DNA of 64,000 bases from an uncultured Bacilli bacterium (GTDB lineage: Bacteria; Bacillota_I; Bacilli_A; RF39; UBA660). The notes beneath the pieces were generated by a model. That model made no database searches and had not been told where the DNA came from. It saw only the letters and a program-made list of their open reading frames with translations. Shown here piece after piece: positions 54,485-63,236 of the stretch (positions are counted from its first letter, which is position 1; each line of letters starts with the position of its first letter). Both the position numbers and the translations under genes were made by a program. The stretch is taken from the NCBI GenBank assembly GCA_934141245.1, contig CAKPCB010000005.1:1-64000 (forward strand), read 5' to 3'.

Positions 54485-55018
54485 TTAAGCACCTATTTCA
54501 TATGCATCTAATAATTCTTCAATATTATCAATTGTAAACTTGTTTTCATCATTTTTTGTAAAAGCTACAACACGTTTGTTATGTACAATTAAAAATAACG
54601 GAATATTAAAATTATCCTTCTTATAACCTATAGAGTTTAAGAGACTAACTACTTTATTTTGCGTTTCCATATCATCATTATCTTTATTACCTATTCCAGA
54701 ATTTAAATAAATAGTATTAGTTTTAATGTTTCTTTTTTCCAATAAGTTTGGCAATTTCTTTTCAACATCTCTACATGACTTATTCCAAGAATTACAAACA
54801 TACATGAAAAAATCATCATGTTCAGTTAAATAATCTTTAAATTCATCAACGTGTAATTCTTGCACTTTACCTCTAATCACTGGATTTTTCAAATCATATT
54901 TCTCATATGATGCATGGAAACATCTTAATGCTAATGCAGCTATTATAGTTATAATAAACATAACAACAACATACAAATAATCCTTCAATTCAACTTTTTT
55001 ATCTACGTTTTTACTCAT
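54485..55018 (-). CDS. Membrane-anchored thioredoxin-fold protein without CxxC
   Basis: 177 aa from ATG 55018 after AGAGGTGATA. One membrane helix (about 14-34) is followed by a thioredoxin-like domain. In the active-site position it has VCNSWNKSCRDVEKKL, two Cys separated by six residues rather than CxxC, and a cis-Pro-like NIPLFLIVHN. A classical redox role is therefore uncertain; it could be a thiol sensor or a structural subunit. trmL follows 1 nt after the stop. Confidence 0.75.
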   Translation of the reverse strand: MSKNVDKKVELKDYLYVVVMFIITIIAALALRCFHASYEKYDLKNPVIRGKVQELHVDEFKDYLTEHDDFFMYVCNSWNKSCRDVEKKLPNLLEKRNIKTNTIYLNSGIGNKDNDDMETQNKVVSLLNSIGYKKDNFNIPLFLIVHNKRVVAFTKNDENKFTIDNIEELLDAYEIGA

Positions 55019-55092
55019 ATTATCACCTCTACACATTACACTTTTATTATACCATATTACATTACTAATAAGTCAATAAAGAGATTCCTTTT

Positions 55093-55117
55093 AAAAAAAA
55101 TCCACAATTGTGGATTT
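55093..55117 (-). terminator. Terminator of the pilus locus
   Basis: ATCCACAA pairs with TTGTGGAT; on the minus strand TTTTTTTT follows. It closes the long minus-strand gene run that starts beyond the right edge. Confidence 0.85.
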
Positions 55118-55124
55118 ATAACTG

Positions 55125-56255
55125 CTATTTTATAATAAATGGATCACTATAGCTACCTATTCCAGATGAATATATAACATTTTGATTTAAATATGCAACT
55201 GCTCTTGGATAAGCATTTGTTGATAAAGTTTCTCTTCTAATATAGCTATATGCAAGATATCCTCTATAATTATTAGCACTATTAGTTGTTAACAACCAGA
55301 AACTTTCACCATATCTATTTAGATAATTATAATTTGAACAACTCTTATCTTCAATCAATTTACAGTTTTTATCTAAGCTTGCATTTAAAAAATCATATGC
55401 AGGAAGAAGTGAGAAAAATACCTCTGTATCAGACATCTTTTTACATTCAATACTTCCATCGTTTTTACTATCTTTTATATGTCTTCCGCCTATACAAACC
55501 TTCTTTGAAACAAGTTTTTCTTTTAAATCATCGTTAAAATAGTCCTCATTATTGTAGTAAGAAAGTAAACGTCTTCTTATTCTACTTTCCTCAAAATTAT
55601 TAATACCAACATTAGAACCAATATCTATATTGTATCTATTATCCCATGTTACTTTTGAATATACTTTGTTATTAGGTTCAGCTTGGATAATCATAATTGT
55701 TCTATCTGGATTAATTTTAACAATTCTCCATAATTCTTTATTATTTCCAAAAGCAATATAGTTTTTTACATATTCGCCTTTATAAATATATGCTTTCTCT
55801 ACATTTCCATCATAATATTGTTCACTTAAATACAATCCGTCTCCATCATTAACAACATTATCCAAAAGCTTGTCGCTAAAATAAGCTGTCGTATATTTAT
55901 CCCCGCAATTTAAATAAGGAGAATAATAGTAATAATCACCTGATTTTATAACATTAACCTTACCAGTACAAGTAACAGATTTACTCTTTTGATATTTAGT
56001 TATATTTTTCATATATCCTTCTTCTGCAAGAATTGATGCACTGATTTCTACTTCTTCATTATTTTCCTGTGGTAATTTTGACTTATGTTTAGAAAAATAT
56101 GATTTAGAAGCCGAAATCATTTTGTTTTCTATTCCTTCATATGTAAGAGCCTTATCCCTCACTAAATATATTAAATAACAAAGTAAAATTATAGCTACAA
56201 TCCCTATAGAAAAAAATATTATTATTTTTTTTAATCTACTATCCAAGCCCTTCAT
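55125..56255 (-). CDS. Secreted pilin-like protein with DUF6273-type domain
   Basis: 376 aa. One membrane helix (about 8-31) with a short basic cytoplasmic start, then a helical segment (SKSYFSKHKSKLPQEN) and a region (CTGKVNVIKSGDYYYYSPYLNCG) like pseudopilins of this bacterial group. The C-terminal 200 residues (WRIVKINPDRTIMIIQAEP, ESFWLLTTNSANNYRGYL, PRAVAYLNQNVIYSSGIGSY) match DUF6273-like surface domains. Four or more Cys could form disulfides. It is last in the pilus locus and might be a tip or adhesive subunit. Confidence 0.65.
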   Translation of the reverse strand: MKGLDSRLKKIIIFFSIGIVAIILLCYLIYLVRDKALTYEGIENKMISASKSYFSKHKSKLPQENNEEVEISASILAEEGYMKNITKYQKSKSVTCTGKVNVIKSGDYYYYSPYLNCGDKYTTAYFSDKLLDNVVNDGDGLYLSEQYYDGNVEKAYIYKGEYVKNYIAFGNNKELWRIVKINPDRTIMIIQAEPNNKVYSKVTWDNRYNIDIGSNVGINNFEESRIRRRLLSYYNNEDYFNDDLKEKLVSKKVCIGGRHIKDSKNDGSIECKKMSDTEVFFSLLPAYDFLNASLDKNCKLIEDKSCSNYNYLNRYGESFWLLTTNSANNYRGYLAYSYIRRETLSTNAYPRAVAYLNQNVIYSSGIGSYSDPFIIK

Positions 56256-56271
56256 TTTCTACATTCCTTTC

Positions 56272-56303
56272 AAAAAATGAACAGTATAATCTGTCCATTT
56301 TAA
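56272..56303 (-). terminator. Terminator after the 116-aa gene
   Basis: On the minus strand AAAATGGACAG pairs with CTGTTCATTTT (one G-U), then TTG. It separates the 116-aa gene from the last gene of the locus. Confidence 0.7.
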
Positions 56304-56327
56304 TACTATTAATTTTAAAGCATATCT

Positions 56328-56678
56328 TTAATCGTCAGTATTTCCAGCATCACCTAATGGATTATTCCAACAAGATTTCCAATTGCTTTCTTTAACATCT
56401 CCACCGGCATTAGATAACCAGCCCATAACAACACTAACTAAAGTAACAACAAAGAATACAGCAACAGCCATAATAGCTCTCTTAATTAACTTACTAGTTG
56501 CACCTTTAATTTCTTTATCATCATTTGATACAACTGCCTTACCTAAGTCAATAGTTCCCATTAAAATTAATAAAATAGGAATACCAATTTGTATTATAGG
56601 GAAAACACCGTTTTTTATTAACGAAACCACTGGTCCAACGCCGTTACAATTATCTAATATTTGAAATAAATTTACCAT
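56328..56678 (-). CDS. Small membrane protein, VirB2/TrbC-like layout
   Basis: 116 aa with two membrane helices (about 23-46: GVFPIIQIGIPILLILMG; about 67-88: AIMAVAVFFVVTLVSVVMG) separated by a polar loop (NDDKEIKGATSKLIKR). This resembles VirB2/TrbC or Mbov_0395-type pilin-like proteins. The Cys- and Trp-bearing tail (NWKSCWNNP) is outside the membrane. It lies in the pilus locus, after the TadZ-like gene. Confidence 0.6.
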   Translation of the reverse strand: MVNLFQILDNCNGVGPVVSLIKNGVFPIIQIGIPILLILMGTIDLGKAVVSNDDKEIKGATSKLIKRAIMAVAVFFVVTLVSVVMGWLSNAGGDVKESNWKSCWNNPLGDAGNTDD

Positions 56679-56762
56679 ATTAATCCCTCCATAAATATCT
56701 ATTTAAAGTATACTAATATTTAATAACAAAGTCAACAATTACTGTAATTTTTGTCAAAAAAA

Positions 56763-57692
56763 CTAGTTAATTAAACCAATTTTACTTAATAACTCATCAA
56801 TATTCTCTGATTTACTTCTATCATCAATAGGTGGCATAACATAAAATACTTTACAGCTTGCTTCACCCTCAAATGTTCTTATATCACCTTTTGACAACAA
56901 GCATTTATTTAATATTATTTTTTTACCTCTTAATCTATTAAAAACCATTCTATCTTTTAACATCAACTTGTTCATCTTAATTATAGATGGTTCTACCAAA
57001 TATAATGCATCAGTACACATATCTGCTTCAGCATCATTTAAATCAACCAAAACTACATCATATTCTTTATTTTTTAGTAATGTTGTTGCAAGTTCATTTT
57101 TAGATACTGAAATCATTTCACTATCATTAAAATAGGAAAAATCCCTTTTGCTAACCTCAACGGCTAATACATTAACACCCCTATTTTTTAATTCATTATA
57201 CATTAAATAAGTCAATGTGGTAGCACCTGCATCATCAGTTATATTCTTTATACCAATTATTATATCTCTATTACCATTATATGTTTCACTAACTATTGGA
57301 GTATTAGATGTTTCTATTTGATGTATATGAGCAACATCTCTGTAACTATTAGGATGTTGTAATAAATATTCAACGCCTTCCAAATTTGTTGTGAAATTAT
57401 AGTAACCCATTGAAATTAGTTTTGATAAAAACATATTTCCAGAAACTTCCGACTGAGATGGGAGTAGCAAAATAATTTTATCAACAGGCAATCCAATAGA
57501 TAATTTCTGATATGTAATTATATTGGTATAATCTTTTAATGCAGTAACATCTAAAATCATTCTAGAAAAGAAAAAGTTACCAAATGTGTTAATAAGCTCA
57601 TCAGCTTCAAACTCACCACTCAATTTTTTTATTACTTCAATATTTAAACTGTCTGTAATATTATCCAATTGATTTGATATAATAACATTCAT
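56763..57692 (-). CDS. TadZ/CpaE-like ParA-fold protein with altered P-loop
   Basis: 309 aa. Residues 1-125 are a receiver-like domain with no clear phospho-Asp; about 148-305 is a ParA/MinD-like domain. GIKNITDDAGATTLTYLM stands where the deviant Walker A (KGGxGKTT) should be, with TTLTYL keeping the following helix, and YDVVLVDLND is the Walker B-like strand. In Tad systems TadZ/CpaE positions the secretion ATPase at the membrane or pole. Loss of the P-loop Lys suggests it does not hydrolyse ATP. Confidence 0.75.
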   Translation of the reverse strand: MNVIISNQLDNITDSLNIEVIKKLSGEFEADELINTFGNFFFSRMILDVTALKDYTNIITYQKLSIGLPVDKIILLLPSQSEVSGNMFLSKLISMGYYNFTTNLEGVEYLLQHPNSYRDVAHIHQIETSNTPIVSETYNGNRDIIIGIKNITDDAGATTLTYLMYNELKNRGVNVLAVEVSKRDFSYFNDSEMISVSKNELATTLLKNKEYDVVLVDLNDAEADMCTDALYLVEPSIIKMNKLMLKDRMVFNRLRGKKIILNKCLLSKGDIRTFEGEASCKVFYVMPPIDDRSKSENIDELLSKIGLIN

Positions 57693-57704
57693 ATTTTATT
57701 CACC

Positions 57705-58127
57705 TCAGCACTCTGAATAACCAGATACTCTCCTTTGATTTTTAATATTATTAAAAAAGTTACCCTTTTCTATTATTCTAGTTTCTCCACTAATAGGTAT
57801 TTTTATATTAAATGCCTCTCCAAGAATTGTTCTGTCCATTTGCATATATATTGTAACATTAAACGTAACGCCAATAATAGAAGAATTGTTATTTTTTACA
57901 ACATTATAGCAAATTCTGTTCTCACCATTGTAGGATGTTTCATTAGCTAAAAATTCATCAAGTTCAGTTTGGGTCATCCCCTCATTTTGCTCAATCCTAT
58001 TTATAATAGAATTTTTAATCTTAAAAGTTTTACTAAAACTTATGAAAAAGGCCACCATAATAATAAATATAATTATTATTCCAGCGGCTAAACCCATAAG
58101 TAATGCTCCACCTGTGGACTCTTTCAT
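57705..58127 (-). CDS. Pilin-like or TadE-like membrane protein
   Basis: 140 aa. It starts MKESTGGALLMGLAAGIIII, a short polar start followed by one membrane helix (about 8-32), then a soluble beta-rich domain with two Cys. The start resembles the next upstream protein (MKEATG), which suggests a shared processing or assembly signal. Placement beside TadC/TadZ-like genes fits a minor pilin. It is one of the few genes here ending in TGA. Confidence 0.6.
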   Translation of the reverse strand: MKESTGGALLMGLAAGIIIIFIIMVAFFISFSKTFKIKNSIINRIEQNEGMTQTELDEFLANETSYNGENRICYNVVKNNNSSIIGVTFNVTIYMQMDRTILGEAFNIKIPISGETRIIEKGNFFNNIKNQRRVSGYSEC

Positions 58128-58148
58128 TTATATCACCTATTTACTTAA

Positions 58149-58340
58149 TTATAAATCATAGCTTTCGTATTTTTCAACATAACCTATATTGCCATGATGA
58201 TTAGTATCAATACTGTTAGTTTCATCCATAATCTTATTTTTTATAGCAGGCCAAATTACTGTTGTACCAAGTGTTAATACTGCAACAATACCAACAATAA
58301 CAACGATTGTCATAGTCATATCTCCTGTAGCTTCTTTCAT
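58149..58340 (-). CDS. Candidate major pilin (Flp-like size)
   Basis: 63 aa: MKEATGDMTMTIVVIVGIVA, one membrane helix (about 8-30), then a short polar tail ending GYVEKYESYDL. Its size and single helix match Flp-type pilins, but the usual prepilin leader with Gly and Glu-Tyr is not present in standard form. The ATG follows AGGGAGAGATAA. It lies between TadC and the TadE-like gene. Candidate for the fibre subunit. Confidence 0.5.
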   Translation of the reverse strand: MKEATGDMTMTIVVIVGIVAVLTLGTTVIWPAIKNKIMDETNSIDTNHHGNIGYVEKYESYDL

Positions 58341-58419
58341 TAAATTATCTCTCCCTTCGATTATTACATATTTATTATAACCAAATTATCTTTATTTTAC
58401 AATATATTTTAAATTGATT

Positions 58420-58905
58420 TTACTTATCTGCTTTTTTTAAAAATGCATCTGCGCTTACAATCGCATCTTTATCATACACTTCACTATTTGAATATCCTAA
58501 TAAAGGTATTACGATACCACTAAATAATACGGCAAATATAAACCATGTATTATTCTTATGAAATTTTTCTTTTAAGTTATATGCTACACCAATTCTAAAA
58601 AGCAAACTAGCAAAACTAGCAAGAACAGATAATGCATATACATCTACTGCAGAAACAATAATTGATGCAATTGAGAATATAAACCAATATTCTTTTAATC
58701 CTGCAATCTTTGTTAATACCCATTGTGAATAAAAAGGTATTATTGCTTCATATCCATTATAACCAGCTTTTTTATAAAGCTTCCAATATCCAATTATTAT
58801 AAATATTCCCAAAGCTAATGTAAGAATTAAAATAATTGCTAGTACTGCAATCATACCTCCTGTAAGCATATTAAAGTCAATATTATCTAATTGATTTGTA
58901 TTCAT
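58420..58905 (-). CDS. DUF5684-like multi-pass membrane protein
   Basis: 161 aa with about four membrane helices. YWKLYKKAGYNGYEAIIPFY (near residues 40-60) is a typical start of DUF5684-like proteins found near signal peptidase or secretion genes, followed by W and Y residues. Function unknown; in this place it could be an inner-membrane accessory of the pilus system. Confidence 0.65.
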   Translation of the reverse strand: MNTNQLDNIDFNMLTGGMIAVLAIILILTLALGIFIIIGYWKLYKKAGYNGYEAIIPFYSQWVLTKIAGLKEYWFIFSIASIIVSAVDVYALSVLASFASLLFRIGVAYNLKEKFHKNNTWFIFAVLFSGIVIPLLGYSNSEVYDKDAIVSADAFLKKADK

Positions 58906-58919
58906 TTAACATTTCCTCC

Positions 58920-59702
58920 TTATAACATGAATAACATTGAAAACATAAGAACAAGTAACATTCCACCACCTGTAACAACAAGCATTATCATTGTTCTTTT
59001 TTCCATCCAATCAAGTCTAGATCTATATTTTATTTCTCTAGCCTTATTTTGTAAAGATGATACTGATTTAGAAAATAAAAGCAATTGTTGATATTTATTT
59101 TCTTGTGATCCAAGACTAAGTCTATATAGAAGCCTCATCATTCGCATAGAGTCCTTTACAGGATACTTTATAGCAAAATCCATATAAGGTTGTATTGTTG
59201 AATCACCAGCATCTATCTTTGCAATCATTTCTCTTAATCCAGGTTTAAATATTTCTGGAGCATCATCAACAGATCTTGATAATGCAACTGGTACAGTATA
59301 ATTTTGACACAATATTTCTAAACCTTTTAAATAATATGGTAACATCTGATCTACCTGAGCCATATATTTTTTATAGCTTGTTTTTAAAGAAATATATGGC
59401 ATTTTATATATAATTATGATTCCTGCTATAATCTTTAAAATATTCATTGCAGTCAAATTAGTTATAAAAATTAGAAACAAGAATATTGAAACATATCCAG
59501 TTAATCTAACCCTCTTACTATATAATACATTAGGATCTACTCCATCACCATATTTAGCTAATACATAAAAATTATAATCTTTTTCTTTGAAAAAATTAAT
59601 ATCAGAATTTTCACCAACTATAAATTTTTTTAATTCATTTTTATTACTATATAATATTATTGCTAATATTATACCCATCACTAAAAATATTTCAATTTGC
59701 AT
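58920..59702 (-). CDS. tadC: TadC-like inner-membrane platform protein
   Basis: 260 aa of the GspF/TadC family. Two N-terminal helices (about 3-20, 70-100), a cytoplasmic T2SSF-like domain (YLKGLEILCQNYTVPVALSR, PGLREMIAKIDAG) and C-terminal helices (TMIMLVVTGGGMLLVLMFSM). It forms the membrane platform of a Tad pilus with TadB. It overlaps the tadB stop by 1 nt. Confidence 0.85.
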   Translation of the reverse strand: MQIEIFLVMGIILAIILYSNKNELKKFIVGENSDINFFKEKDYNFYVLAKYGDGVDPNVLYSKRVRLTGYVSIFLFLIFITNLTAMNILKIIAGIIIIYKMPYISLKTSYKKYMAQVDQMLPYYLKGLEILCQNYTVPVALSRSVDDAPEIFKPGLREMIAKIDAGDSTIQPYMDFAIKYPVKDSMRMMRLLYRLSLGSQENKYQQLLLFSKSVSSLQNKAREIKYRSRLDWMEKRTMIMLVVTGGGMLLVLMFSMLFML

Positions 59703-60595
59703 TATTCAACACCTACATTCTCATTATAATATTTTTCACCACTTAGCAAAAAGTAAGTATTAATAATTAACAAAGCATGAAGTGCAATTGCAACAATTAT
59801 ATTATCTAAAAGTTGAATATATGTTTCAACAGTAAGCAATAGCTGTATCAACACTACCATAAAATATAATATAACTCCAAACACTATAAATTTACTATGA
59901 AAATTCTTTCTATCTATTCTATCGGCATATACGCCTTCCACCAACTGATCTATATCCAAAAGCATATTTTCTAAAACCTCATTTGAATCCCTTGCACCTT
60001 CTTTTGTAATTTGTAAAAATAATTGATGCATATTTTTGGTCATATAAAAATCATACTTAGAATTCATATATTTGATAGATTCATAAACATCTCCATTTTG
60101 ATATGCTAAATCTATCATCATCTTTACATCAGATTTAACAGGATCTTCTAAAACACCAGAGGTATAAACACCTTCCAAAGCTTTTACAAAACTTTGTGTA
60201 ACTTGAAACTCCATAATTGTATTAGTTGTGTATGTTTGAATTTGTTCAAATATAAATTCACTATATATTCTATTACATCTCAAATATGACAAATATGGAA
60301 TTGCAAGAACAGCAAGTAATGAGTATATAATCGTTATAACTATATTATAAAAGTACAAATATGTAACAAGTGCTGTTGCACCTACAATAATAACAAATTG
60401 AATTAAATATTGCTTTGGTGTAAATTCAAGACCCATCTCTTTTATTTTTTTTCTTACAACTTTGAAAGAGTATGGTGCATATTTTTCATACAACTTACTT
60501 CCTGAATCTACAACAAATTTATAGAATTTTTCACCACTTCTTAAATAGTTAATAACAATGAATAGTAATATAACAAATACTAATAAATATTCCAT
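59702..60595 (-). CDS. tadB: TadB-like inner-membrane platform protein
   Basis: 297 aa, GspF/TadB type: N-terminal helix, two helices at about 65-105, a cytoplasmic domain (EFQVTQSFVKALEGVYTSG, KEGARDSNEVLENML) and C-terminal helices at about 225-285. It partners TadC. Gene overlap of 1 nt with tadC. Confidence 0.85.
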   Translation of the reverse strand: MEYLLVFVILLFIVINYLRSGEKFYKFVVDSGSKLYEKYAPYSFKVVRKKIKEMGLEFTPKQYLIQFVIIVGATALVTYLYFYNIVITIIYSLLAVLAIPYLSYLRCNRIYSEFIFEQIQTYTTNTIMEFQVTQSFVKALEGVYTSGVLEDPVKSDVKMMIDLAYQNGDVYESIKYMNSKYDFYMTKNMHQLFLQITKEGARDSNEVLENMLLDIDQLVEGVYADRIDRKNFHSKFIVFGVILYFMVVLIQLLLTVETYIQLLDNIIVAIALHALLIINTYFLLSGEKYYNENVGVE

Positions 60596-60623
60596 ATTTC
60601 ACCCACTTTCATATATGAATAAA

Positions 60624-61880
60624 TTACTCTCCAGATTTTAACTTATTCATATCTACTCCCTGTCCTTCTAAGTACTCAAGTAAATACTTACTAACTGGAC
60701 TATATGTTTCAACACCTGCAACTGTTTTCTTATAAATTGTATTAGAACCTATTTCATTATTTTCATCAACATAAAATTCTGTTACTTCCGCAACTTCTCT
60801 TACAAATCTTTTTTCGGTTGGTGAATATCTTCCTCTAACCATTACACCTAATTGTATATATCTATATATAGTCTTTAAAAACTGATCTACATCTATATTA
60901 GATTCTAGTAGACTGTACATACGGTGTGGTATACTTACAGCTTTATCAGCATGTATTGTAGATAATATATTATGTCCAGATGATATAGAATTTCTAACAG
61001 CAGTAACTGCTTCTGCACTACGTACTTCGGACAATAATATCCATTTAGGATTTTGTCTCATACACGTTACTAAAACATCAGAATAAGAAGCAATATTATT
61101 TGTCTTCATTGCAACTATATCACGCTCTGGAAATATTCTATCCAAGTGTAATTCTAGTGTATCTTCTATTGTAATTATTTTTTCATTATAAGCAGTATGA
61201 CTAGCCAAATATTTTACAAGCTCAGTTTTACCACTACCTGTTTCACCACATACTATAATATTACAATGGCCTTCAACCGCATGGATTAAAAAGTTATGTA
61301 TATCAAGATTTATATATTTTTCTTTTAATAATTTTTCTTTTTCAAGTCTTATTTTAGCAGGAGTTTTTCTAAATACAGCAGCTATACCATTTCTAGCAAT
61401 AGAATCATGTACAAAATTCATACGAAGTTCTGCACTTTCAGAATCTAGAAAAGGATGAGCCATATTAAATGATTTACCCATAACGTTTGAACACTGGAAA
61501 GCAATTTTTTCCATCAATGCATCTGTAATTCCCTGTTCATCAGATCTATAAACTCCTTTATCAAGAGATTTTAACCACAATTGACCACCATTACTATATG
61601 AAATATCGGTTATGTTATCATCATCTAAATATTTTTTTAATGGACCAAAGTCAATACTAGAAAAAACTGCTGCTTCTTTTTCATAATTTGTTTTAGCATT
61701 ATCAAGAGTGTTATCTGCAATAGTATCTTTTTTTTCTATATTAGAAATAGTGGGTTCTTTAATAGATGGTGTAGTATCATTATCAAATTCCAATGTTTCT
61801 ATGTTGTCGTTTGCATCTATCTTTACATCATCTACATGTCCCATACCATTTAAATTCATTGCTGGATCCATACTATTCAC
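60624..61880 (-). CDS. tadA: TadA/CpaF secretion ATPase
   Basis: 418 aa. A variable N-terminus (about 1-80) precedes the N-terminal ATPase domain (FSSIDFGPLKKYLDDDNITD) and the RecA-like core: Walker A GETGSGKTE, Asp box TIEDTLELHLDR, Walker B WILLSEVRSAEA and the His box STIHADKA. It powers pilus assembly or secretion. The gene overlaps cpaB by 8 nt. Confidence 0.92.
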   Translation of the reverse strand: MNSMDPAMNLNGMGHVDDVKIDANDNIETLEFDNDTTPSIKEPTISNIEKKDTIADNTLDNAKTNYEKEAAVFSSIDFGPLKKYLDDDNITDISYSNGGQLWLKSLDKGVYRSDEQGITDALMEKIAFQCSNVMGKSFNMAHPFLDSESAELRMNFVHDSIARNGIAAVFRKTPAKIRLEKEKLLKEKYINLDIHNFLIHAVEGHCNIIVCGETGSGKTELVKYLASHTAYNEKIITIEDTLELHLDRIFPERDIVAMKTNNIASYSDVLVTCMRQNPKWILLSEVRSAEAVTAVRNSISSGHNILSTIHADKAVSIPHRMYSLLESNIDVDQFLKTIYRYIQLGVMVRGRYSPTEKRFVREVAEVTEFYVDENNEIGSNTIYKKTVAGVETYSPVSKYLLEYLEGQGVDMNKLKSGE

Positions 61881-62727
61881 CTAACTCTGTATTGTTTTTT
61901 ATTTCATTTATATCAATGTCTTTGCTATGGGCTTCAATGTAATCTTGTAATTGTTGACTAGTTATCTCTGAAACAACTTTTTCATTATTATCTTTCTTTA
62001 TATATTTTTTGCCTCTTGGCACAAGACTAAATTCAATTGAGAATACATCATTTAACTTATTAAAATAATTAGCTTTCATTAATAATAATGCTTGCTCTTC
62101 TGGAACAGAGAATAAAATACCAGCAGGTGTCCTAGATTCATCAGAACCGAATACATTTTCACCACTTTCAGTTTTTACTGCCAATATCTTTATTTTACTA
62201 ATAAATTTTCCAACTATTATTTCATCAGATTTATTTTTTTCATCAGCTAAGGTTCCAACTGTTTTAATATATAAATCAAAATAGTCACCAGGAACAAATG
62301 AATTATAGTAACTAGAAATCATATCAACTTTTAATGTAAATAAAGTCTCTCCTTCTGGAACATCTAATATTGATACTCCTGGAAGTTCTTCTTCTGAAAC
62401 TATTGCTTCTTTATAAAAGAAGCTTCCTGCATATATAGTAGATTCTAGATTTGTATACTTATTTAATATGTCATTAATATTAGTATATATTTCTTCGTCC
62501 TTAATGAAATCTCTTGGTACCTTTTTAAATCCAATCTTAGTTGTAGTAATTTTTGTTTGTGGTTCAATTGTTGTTATTGCATATGGAACATTAACAGGTG
62601 CAGTTGCTGTATTAAGTCTATAATTATATGCAAAAACCAAAATAACACCAATCAAAATGAAACCTAAAACTGTAACAACATTTTTGTTTGATAAAGCTTT
62701 TTTAATCTTGTAACCTAAATTATTCAT
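61873..62727 (-). CDS. cpaB: CpaB/RcpC-like SAF-domain protein
   Basis: 284 aa with a membrane helix (about 15-33), then a SAF domain (about 45-105; TTIEPQTKITTTKIGFKKVP) and a CpaB-type C-terminal domain (PGDYFDLYIKTVG, GILFSVPEEQALLLMKA). In Tad systems CpaB acts at the cell envelope; in this monoderm it may guide the fibre through the wall. Confidence 0.85.
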   Translation of the reverse strand: MNNLGYKIKKALSNKNVVTVLGFILIGVILVFAYNYRLNTATAPVNVPYAITTIEPQTKITTTKIGFKKVPRDFIKDEEIYTNINDILNKYTNLESTIYAGSFFYKEAIVSEEELPGVSILDVPEGETLFTLKVDMISSYYNSFVPGDYFDLYIKTVGTLADEKNKSDEIIVGKFISKIKILAVKTESGENVFGSDESRTPAGILFSVPEEQALLLMKANYFNKLNDVFSIEFSLVPRGKKYIKKDNNEKVVSEITSQQLQDYIEAHSKDIDINEIKNNTELGE

Positions 62728-62741
62728 AATATCATCCCTTT

Positions 62742-63233
62742 CTAATCCTTTGTTTCTAATATTGCTGTTAATTGATTAACAATATTTGCTTCTTCTACTT
62801 CAGCTTGTGTACTTTTTTTGCCTCTAAACAATCTTCTAAGCCAAGAATAACTCTCAGTTGATGTTACTTTGACACTGACTTTTGCAGGACATTCGTTTAT
62901 TTCATAAAACTGAATTTTATAATTTTTGTTATTTGCAACTGACTCAGAAAATCTTCTAGCAAAACTTTCAACAAATCTTTCAGTTATGATTCTAATTGTA
63001 CCTGGTTGACCAGAAGCACAATCAATAGTTTTAATATTATTAACTTCTTCTTGTGTTAATCCTACTTGATATGCAACTTTGTCAACAGAATCTAGCATAG
63101 CATTTTGTGTCGTTTCCTTTAAAAGATAATAATTTTGTTCATTCTTAGAAGATATATTTCCAAAGAATAAAAGTAATGCTGCTGCAAATATACCTAGTAG
63201 TAAGAATAAATATCCCCATGTTGATGTAGACAT
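62742..63233 (-). CDS. Minor pilin-like membrane protein
   Basis: 163 aa: one N-terminal membrane helix (about 7-27, WGYLFLLLGIFAAALLLFFG) and a mixed helical domain with two Cys (DCASGQPG; NECPAKVSV). This layout resembles TadE/TadF-type minor pilins. It is 14 nt upstream of cpaB and 3 nt after the edge gene, so all belong to one operon. Confidence 0.6.
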   Translation of the reverse strand: MSTSTWGYLFLLLGIFAAALLLFFGNISSKNEQNYYLLKETTQNAMLDSVDKVAYQVGLTQEEVNNIKTIDCASGQPGTIRIITERFVESFARRFSESVANNKNYKIQFYEINECPAKVSVKVTSTESYSWLRRLFRGKKSTQAEVEEANIVNQLTAILETKD

Positions 63234-63236
63234 ATT

